From Clostridiales bacterium UBA6386 (GTDB lineage: Bacteria > Bacillota > Clostridia > Oscillospirales > Oscillospiraceae): a stretch of 9,674 nucleotides of DNA. Each line of letters opens with the position of its first letter. Within the stretch, counting starts at the first letter, position 1. A program made the translations under genes and the position numbers. Positions 7,201 through 9,674 of the stretch are shown here, piece by piece. The notes beneath the pieces are model-generated. The model was given only the letters and a program-made list of their open reading frames with translations. It searched no databases and had not been told where the DNA came from. Where the stretch lies: contig DJQM01000041.1 of assembly GCA_002437585.1 (NCBI GenBank), positions 84,460 to 94,133 on the forward strand. Direction: 5' to 3'.

Positions 7201-8124
7201 TGCCATTACGCCGCTGTCCAGAATGGCCACCGTCACGCCTTTGCCGGTGGTAACGCCCCAGGCGGCGTAGCTGTCCACGGTGTCGTGCATGTACTGATAG
7301 TTATAGGCCGTGGGATCCTTCAGGAGCGCGTCCGGGTTTTCCGTGCCGTCCAGCCAGCTGCGCCAGGTCTGGGTCTGGGGAACATCCGCAGAGAACAGGG
7401 CAATGCCCGAATCCTCCGCCGTCTCCGTCTCCTCCGGCGGCAGCAGGGCGATATGATTGGGGTATGCCGCCGGGAGCCGGTCGGATTCCTGGGCGGCGGC
7501 CAGAGCATCCGCCACGGAAACGCCCTGAAGTCCCAGCGTACCCATGCCCTCCTGCCAGGAAAGCAGCTCCGCCGAGAAGGCGGCGGCGTAAATCTCCGCG
7601 GTTTCCTCGCTCTCCGCCCACACCAGCAGAACGTCCTTCTCGTACTGCTCCCCTTCCGTCAGGGCGGCGGTCTGCTGAGCCACCTGATGGGAAATCATGT
7701 CCGCCTTGTCCGTCCGCTCCTCCTCGCTGAGGACATAGTCCTCCGGCAGACCGGGCAGGCCGTAGGGAAGCGTTTCCGGTTCCGTCTCGGCGGTGGTCTC
7801 CGGAACCGTCTCGCCGGTGGTTTCCGGAACGGTTTCCGCCGTGGTCTCCGGAACCGTCTCGCCGGTGGTTTCGGGAATGGACTCCTCCGTCGGGGCAGTC
7901 TCCACCGTCGCTTCCGGCTGGGATTCCCCGGTGGTCTCGGTGGGTTCCGGGACGGAGGTTTCCGCCGTGGTTTCGGAAGCGGCGGGCGCGGACGCAGTCT
8001 CCACAGGCTCCGTGATGGTCTGGGTCGGCTCGGTTCCCTCCTCTGCCAGGGCGGTCAGGGGCAGCGTGCCGATCATCAGCACCGCCGCCAATAGGATGGC
8101 GATGATTCTCTTTCCATATCGCAT
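4288..8124 (-). CDS. secreted S8 subtilisin-like protease with Ig-like repeats
   Basis: This 1278-residue protein starts at ATG 8124 behind AAAGGGGAG. It has a signal peptide (1-27, cleavage after ALA); a Thr/Glu/Pro spacer (about 35-118) with PETT(G/A)ET repeats; and an I9-like propeptide (about 162-228). The catalytic domain (about 290-540) carries Asp in VAILDSGV (D303), His in GHGTHVAG (H336), oxyanion Asn in AAMGND (N428) and Ser in GTSMASPVVAG (S490); the triad is complete. Residues about 565-645 (LYTLDGKTPG, YNAPISL) resemble the chitobiase C-terminal-like domain. From 650 to the end come several Ig-like segments, some of bacterial Ig-like 2 type: SSSKPQVATAADGVITALAKG (within 790-810), SSSNPSVVSVTEDG (991-1004) and SSNPKVASVSG (1215-1225). 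No LPXTG motif, S-layer domain or membrane tail is seen. It starts 28 bases after the DUF2284 stop and probably shares its operon. Subtilase identity is certain; the natural substrate is unknown. Confidence 0.97.
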   Translation of the reverse strand: MRYGKRIIAILLAAVLMIGTLPLTALAEEGTEPTQTITEPVETASAPAASETTAETSVPEPTETTGESQPEATVETAPTEESIPETTGETVPETTAETVPETTGETVPETTAETEPETLPYGLPGLPEDYVLSEEERTDKADMISHQVAQQTAALTEGEQYEKDVLLVWAESEETAEIYAAAFSAELLSWQEGMGTLGLQGVSVADALAAAQESDRLPAAYPNHIALLPPEETETAEDSGIALFSADVPQTQTWRSWLDGTENPDALLKDPTAYNYQYMHDTVDSYAAWGVTTGKGVTVAILDSGVMAGHEDLPNVTRMEVSYQGDSLGLDDAIGHGTHVAGIIGAAMGNGVGGAGIAPGVRLLSLRITNDQGSSTDSKLICGLQAAVEAGAQIVNISLGGPGYSAVFQKAVNEATEAGVTVVAAMGNDGTNCLNYPAGYDNVIGVVSVDRTGSRASGSTYGTWADVAAPGAVIWSTHTTPRYWRKSGTSMASPVVAGVAALYQSVHPEATPAQITARLKATATKGGSNLGAGIVNAAAALSEKPGTPAAEIWDAKTGEVLSQSTGGTLSASWDGQLRLTGGTEDDYLLYTLDGKTPGIREGKVTSGQRYNAPISLTPYAGQTLTVKAMAVNGLGMAGSVLTCRIQVGKDTEIGSVTVSGPTELLAGKTGEFRAKVTGLNPEAPVEQAVTWHLTDRSDNMAKASINASTGKLTTPKLSAGDEGWVELIAISKNRQIYSSIFRVTVKALNPVAKISLSAAKISCYTGNTAALTVTMLDSKGNPLSPEVLWSSSKPQVATAADGVITALAKGSTTITCKALDGSGKTAKCTVTVAQGVEGLTITGLASMAPGTSAALKAQVSPKGAVNRLTWSVVDGPAGTRITNGKLYVPKDAAVGETIIISAQPPAGGGVGAEYILTVAPKCASVHTYLAGETGYAPLSESYDRKGNLTGLSLYSVQPGEYSKRKDCVSLGADPLDAKGGYLDNAGCIQWSSSNPSVVSVTEDGFVQAHKAGTAKITAAAQDGSGKKQTVTVKVTNPVSTIALGSSAPLGRMLTFYPLLAAGKSVRHKVTFAETYGKPTNQKITWSWELWARKDSESWNLTADFSRYIGLTTSGRLSIRANASSLIRNYIEAGKNLELTVIAQSQDLSGASATATYLLVPPATKLSVPTNRKTIGIEPGGTREIVFYSDQYSEAKKIKVKNDWVYYDASNFLITSSNPKVASVSGNYPTGCSLGKDGWYSLRIYSTQIGTAKITVKTTDGTNRSCTFTVRSTPKKEGF
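4295..4302 (-). promoter_or_regulatory. ribosome binding site for the lipoprotein gene
   Basis: AAGGAGGG on the minus strand, six bases before ATG 4288, lies inside the last codons of the protease gene. Together with the TGATG stop/start overlap it fixes the lipoprotein start and suggests translational coupling with its own strong initiation signal. Confidence 0.8.
7793..7888 (-). repeat. 24-bp tandem repeat, four units, inside the protease spacer
   Basis: Units begin at 7793, 7817, 7841 and 7865. Units one and three are identical; units two and four differ by several substitutions. Each encodes eight residues of the form PETT(G/A)ETV. Such repeats can change in number by slippage or recombination without shifting frame, altering the length of the spacer between signal peptide and propeptide. 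Confidence 0.8.
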
Positions 8125-8152
8125 TGCGGTTTCTCCCCTTTCTCAGTAGTAT

Positions 8153-8692
8153 TCAGTCAGAAAACAGCAGCAGGGACACCCAGGTCACTACATTGGAGCC
8201 GTACTGGAATTCCAGGCCGTTTTCCTCCAGGGTGGGGATGATGTTGATGCCCTGGCTTTCCACACAGGGGTGCATTTTCTCCGGGTGACGGCAGGGCTGA
8301 CCGTCCAGGTAGGCGCACCGCTTGCAGATGGCGCAGGCCTCCGTGGAGAGGATGTATGGCTCCGCTCCCTGGGCGCGCAGCAGCTCCCCCACCTGATCCG
8401 TGATGGCCTCGTGGTCTGCCCGGGTGGCAAGGGTGGCCTGCAAATCGCTGATGTCCGCCACCTCGGTGATGGTGGAGATCAGCAGGCACTTGTTGTAGCG
8501 CAGGCACCTGGCCTTGCATTCTTCCACCGTGCCCACCCCCGGCGGACAGGCCCAGGTGGTGCCGTACATGGCGCACTCATGCTGGCAGATCCACCGAACC
8601 CGGTGGGAAAATTCCAGCTTTTTCGGGTCGACCCAGGCGTAGAGGTACAGGGGCAGCTCGGACAGAGCCGCTTCCAGCTTTTCGTAATTCAC
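8153..8692 (-). CDS. DUF2284-type Cys-rich (predicted metal/Fe-S binding) protein
   Basis: This 179-residue protein starts at GTG 8692, where GTGA overlaps the phosphatase stop by three bases and GGAGG lies seven bases upstream; an upstream in-frame ATG at 8719 lacks this signal. Ten cysteines stand out: C36, C40, C49 (CxxxCAMYGTTWACPPG), C63, C69, and a C-terminal cluster C120, C123, C126, C134, C143 (CAICKRCAYLDGQPCRHP). The CxxCxxC plus distal C spacing resembles an iron-sulfur cluster site, and the order of motifs matches what I recall of DUF2284, a family annotated only as predicted metal-binding. There is no signal peptide, so it should be cytoplasmic. Function unknown. Its place between a phosphatase and an exported protease gives no clear pathway. 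Confidence 0.85.
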   Translation of the reverse strand: MNYEKLEAALSELPLYLYAWVDPKKLEFSHRVRWICQHECAMYGTTWACPPGVGTVEECKARCLRYNKCLLISTITEVADISDLQATLATRADHEAITDQVGELLRAQGAEPYILSTEACAICKRCAYLDGQPCRHPEKMHPCVESQGINIIPTLEENGLEFQYGSNVVTWVSLLLFSD

Positions 8693-9120
8693 GCAAATTC
8701 CTCCAGAATCTTCCTGCACCCTTCCACCAGATCCCGGTAGGTGGTTTCAAAATCCCCGGTGTACCAGGGATCGGCCACGTCCCGGGGCAGGAGCGGGCGA
8801 ATTTTCTCCGGGTTCTGGGGAAGCAGCCGCGCCAGGTATCGGGCGTTGCTGCGATCCATGTAGTAAATCCGGTCAAAGTGCCGGTAGTCGGCCAGAGTCA
8901 CCTGACGGGAGCGGTGATCCCCCCAGGGAATGCCCCGCCGCTCCAGCTCCCGCCGGGCAGGGGGGTACATGCCGTTACCGATCTCCTCCCGGCTCACCGC
9001 CGCGGAGTCGATCACGAAGTCCGATGCCCGCCCGGCCTGATTCACCATGTCCTGTAAAATGTACTGCCCCATGGGACTGCGGCAGATATTCCCGTGGCAG
9101 ACGAATAAGATTTTGGTCAT
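8689..9120 (-). CDS. low-molecular-weight protein tyrosine phosphatase
   Basis: This 143-residue cytoplasmic enzyme hydrolyses phosphotyrosine through a cysteinyl-phosphate intermediate. The P-loop FVCHGNICRSP gives nucleophile C8 and R14 (C-x5-R-S). The general acid is D117 in VADPWYTGDFE. Length is normal for the family. The Ile in GNICRS favours tyrosine specificity; the arginine phosphatase YwlE has Thr there. The start at 9120 is chosen because AAAGGAAG lies five bases upstream; the in-frame ATG at 9138, six codons earlier, has no ribosome binding site. It is first gene of the minus-strand operon, with the promoter about 36-64 bases upstream, and its stop overlaps the DUF2284 start. Bacterial members often regulate tyrosine kinases of capsule export, but no such gene is visible here. 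Confidence 0.95.
   Translation of the reverse strand: MTKILFVCHGNICRSPMGQYILQDMVNQAGRASDFVIDSAAVSREEIGNGMYPPARRELERRGIPWGDHRSRQVTLADYRHFDRIYYMDRSNARYLARLLPQNPEKIRPLLPRDVADPWYTGDFETTYRDLVEGCRKILEEFA
8700..8704 (-). promoter_or_regulatory. ribosome binding site that sets the DUF2284 GTG start
   Basis: GGAGG on the minus strand lies seven bases before GTG 8692, within the last codons of the phosphatase gene. It makes GTG 8692 the preferred start over the ATG at 8719. Confidence 0.75.
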
Positions 9121-9125
9121 TTTTT

Positions 9126-9133
9126 CTTCCTTT
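9126..9133 (-). promoter_or_regulatory. ribosome binding site that sets the phosphatase start
   Basis: AAAGGAAG on the minus strand is five bases before ATG 9120. The alternative ATG at 9138 has CTGCAGAA upstream and no Shine-Dalgarno match. Confidence 0.65.
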
Positions 9134-9155
9134 GGCATTTCTGCAGTTTTGTATC

Positions 9156-9184
9156 AGTATAGCATCTTTCAGGGATAATCGCAA
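9156..9184 (-). promoter_or_regulatory. sigma-A-type promoter of the phosphatase-protease operon
   Basis: On the minus strand TTGCGA (9184-9179) and TATACT (9161-9156) are separated by 17 bases, with TG directly before the -10 in the extended form (TGCTATACT). The leader to ATG 9120 would be about 28 bases. No other convincing promoter is seen for the three downstream genes, whose gaps are overlaps or 28 bases, so this one probably serves all four. Confidence 0.75.
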
Positions 9185-9215
9185 CTGTTTCCGCGGATTT
9201 GAAAGGTATTTCATC

Positions 9216-9379
9216 TAGGGTGTATCTGAAAACTCCCAACGCACCCGGACAGCGGGTCTTTTCACGCTGCGCCGCGCCATTTTTCCTTGAAATACGTCAG
9301 TATTCCTGCGAAAAAATGTCTTGCCCAGCGCAAAAATTCCTCGCTGTCGGCCACATTGGGAGTTTTCAGATACACCCTA
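9216..9379. mobile_element. 164-bp MITE, a full-length imperfect palindrome
   Basis: The 24-bp ends at 9216-9239 and 9356-9379 are exact reverse complements (TAGGGTGTATCTG... and ...CAGATACACCCTA). The internal arms also match imperfectly: GACAGCG, CGCTG and CATTTTT recur in mirrored order. The centre AATACGTCAGTATT (9291-9304) sits exactly at the midpoint, so the whole element can fold as one hairpin. Outermost TA on both sides is compatible with insertion at a TA target, as in the IS630/Tc1-mariner group; this is inference. No coding capacity. It lies about 32 bases upstream of the operon's -35 box. Confidence 0.85.
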
Positions 9380-9458
9380 AGGCAGCACCGCGCAATTGTG
9401 TCTGCGAGCCTCAGCCGTCCTTTTGCCCAATTCTTCCCCTTGAAAAATGGGAAATACA

Positions 9459-9545
9459 GCGCAGCCCCTGCCGGCGCAGGCCGGCTTGCGGATGGGGCAA
9501 ACCCCTTCCGGGTGCATACTGGATTCCGACTCTTTCCAAGCTTTG
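9459..9545. repeat. dispersed repeat A, copy 2
   Basis: This is the second copy of the repeat at 2478-2564, same orientation, about 84 percent identical by hand alignment. Weaker similarity extends left to about 9392. It begins soon after the MITE at 9216-9379. The ORFs through it are short and resemble no family. No gene is seen between 9185 and 9674. Confidence 0.7.
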
Positions 9546-9633
9546 AACCGGGGGAAAGTCCTGGCTGAGTCTTCTTGTCAGATTGTGCGGCGTTGCCTTT
9601 AACTTACTGACATTGCCGGAGGGGTTCTCTTTT

Positions 9634-9655
9634 TGGTGCGGGCGACAGGACTCGA
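9634..9655 (-). tRNA. tRNA 3' end fragment (22 bp, probably Leu type)
   Basis: On the minus strand TCGAGTCCTGT then CGCCCGC-A-CCA reads as T-loop end, 3' strand of the T-stem, 3' strand of the acceptor stem, discriminator A and encoded CCA. A 5' acceptor strand GCGGGCG with A73 would fit tRNA-Leu. The bases upstream on this strand (9656-9674) do not supply the matching T-stem (ACAGG expected), so the tRNA is not intact here. It is either a broken tRNA or the short tRNA-end copy left at the far side of an integrated element. A chance match is possible but less likely for 22 correctly ordered bases. Confidence 0.55.
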
Positions 9656-9674
9656 TTACACTAAGGTGTGAATT

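Noticed and set aside
6049..8094. Long plus-strand ORF of 681 codons opposite the protease gene
   Set aside because: It is an artefact of high-GC codon use on the opposite strand; its Gly/Arg-rich sequence has no domain signature, while the minus strand has a complete subtilase.
9440..9456. GGGAAATA in repeat A as half of a Noc binding site
   Set aside because: The mirrored half TATTTCCC is missing, so only eight bases match and chance is sufficient.

Overview
The window looks like chromosomal DNA of a GC-rich gut member of the Clostridia, most likely Oscillospiraceae or a close relative. Four things point there: strong AGGAGG-type ribosome binding sites, the rsmG/noc neighbourhood typical of Firmicutes near the replication origin, a Noc-type ParB-like protein with the C-terminal tail seen in clostridial members, and gaps filled with short palindromic repeats of a kind common in that group. 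This is from memory of families; no database search was run.

Layout. 1-457 holds only repeats and hairpins, plus a good promoter just before the first gene. 458-2334 (+) is a two-gene unit: a DUF3810-type membrane protein with an HEMAH zinc-protease motif (TTG start), overlapping by one base the start of rsmG, the 16S rRNA m7G527 methyltransferase. A strong hairpin terminator follows. 2335-2739 carries one copy of a dispersed repeat and the leader of noc (2740-3522, +), a nucleoid-occlusion/ParB-family DNA-binding protein. 3523-3943 separates converging genes and is almost entirely repeats: a perfect 16-bp-arm palindrome, a MITE-like element of about 168 bp, and a 70-bp-period repeat.

9120-3944 (-) is an apparent four-gene operon behind one well-formed promoter (9156-9184): a low-molecular-weight protein tyrosine phosphatase, a Cys-rich DUF2284 protein that starts with GTG inside the phosphatase stop region, a 1278-residue secreted subtilisin-like protease, and a 114-residue lipoprotein whose start overlaps the protease stop codon by one base. 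9185-9674 holds a 164-bp full-length palindrome with perfect 24-bp ends (MITE), the second copy of the dispersed repeat, and a 22-bp tRNA 3' end fragment on the minus strand.

Most interesting point: the small lipoprotein seems to be a stand-alone copy of the protease's own propeptide domain. It aligns without gaps around a shared SWQ(D/E)G core, has a similar Thr/Pro/Glu linker in front, and is translationally coupled to the protease gene. I infer a membrane-anchored inhibitor or folding helper dedicated to this protease. The second most interesting point is the tRNA 3' fragment at the right edge, which may be the distal attachment site of an integrated element lying beyond the window.
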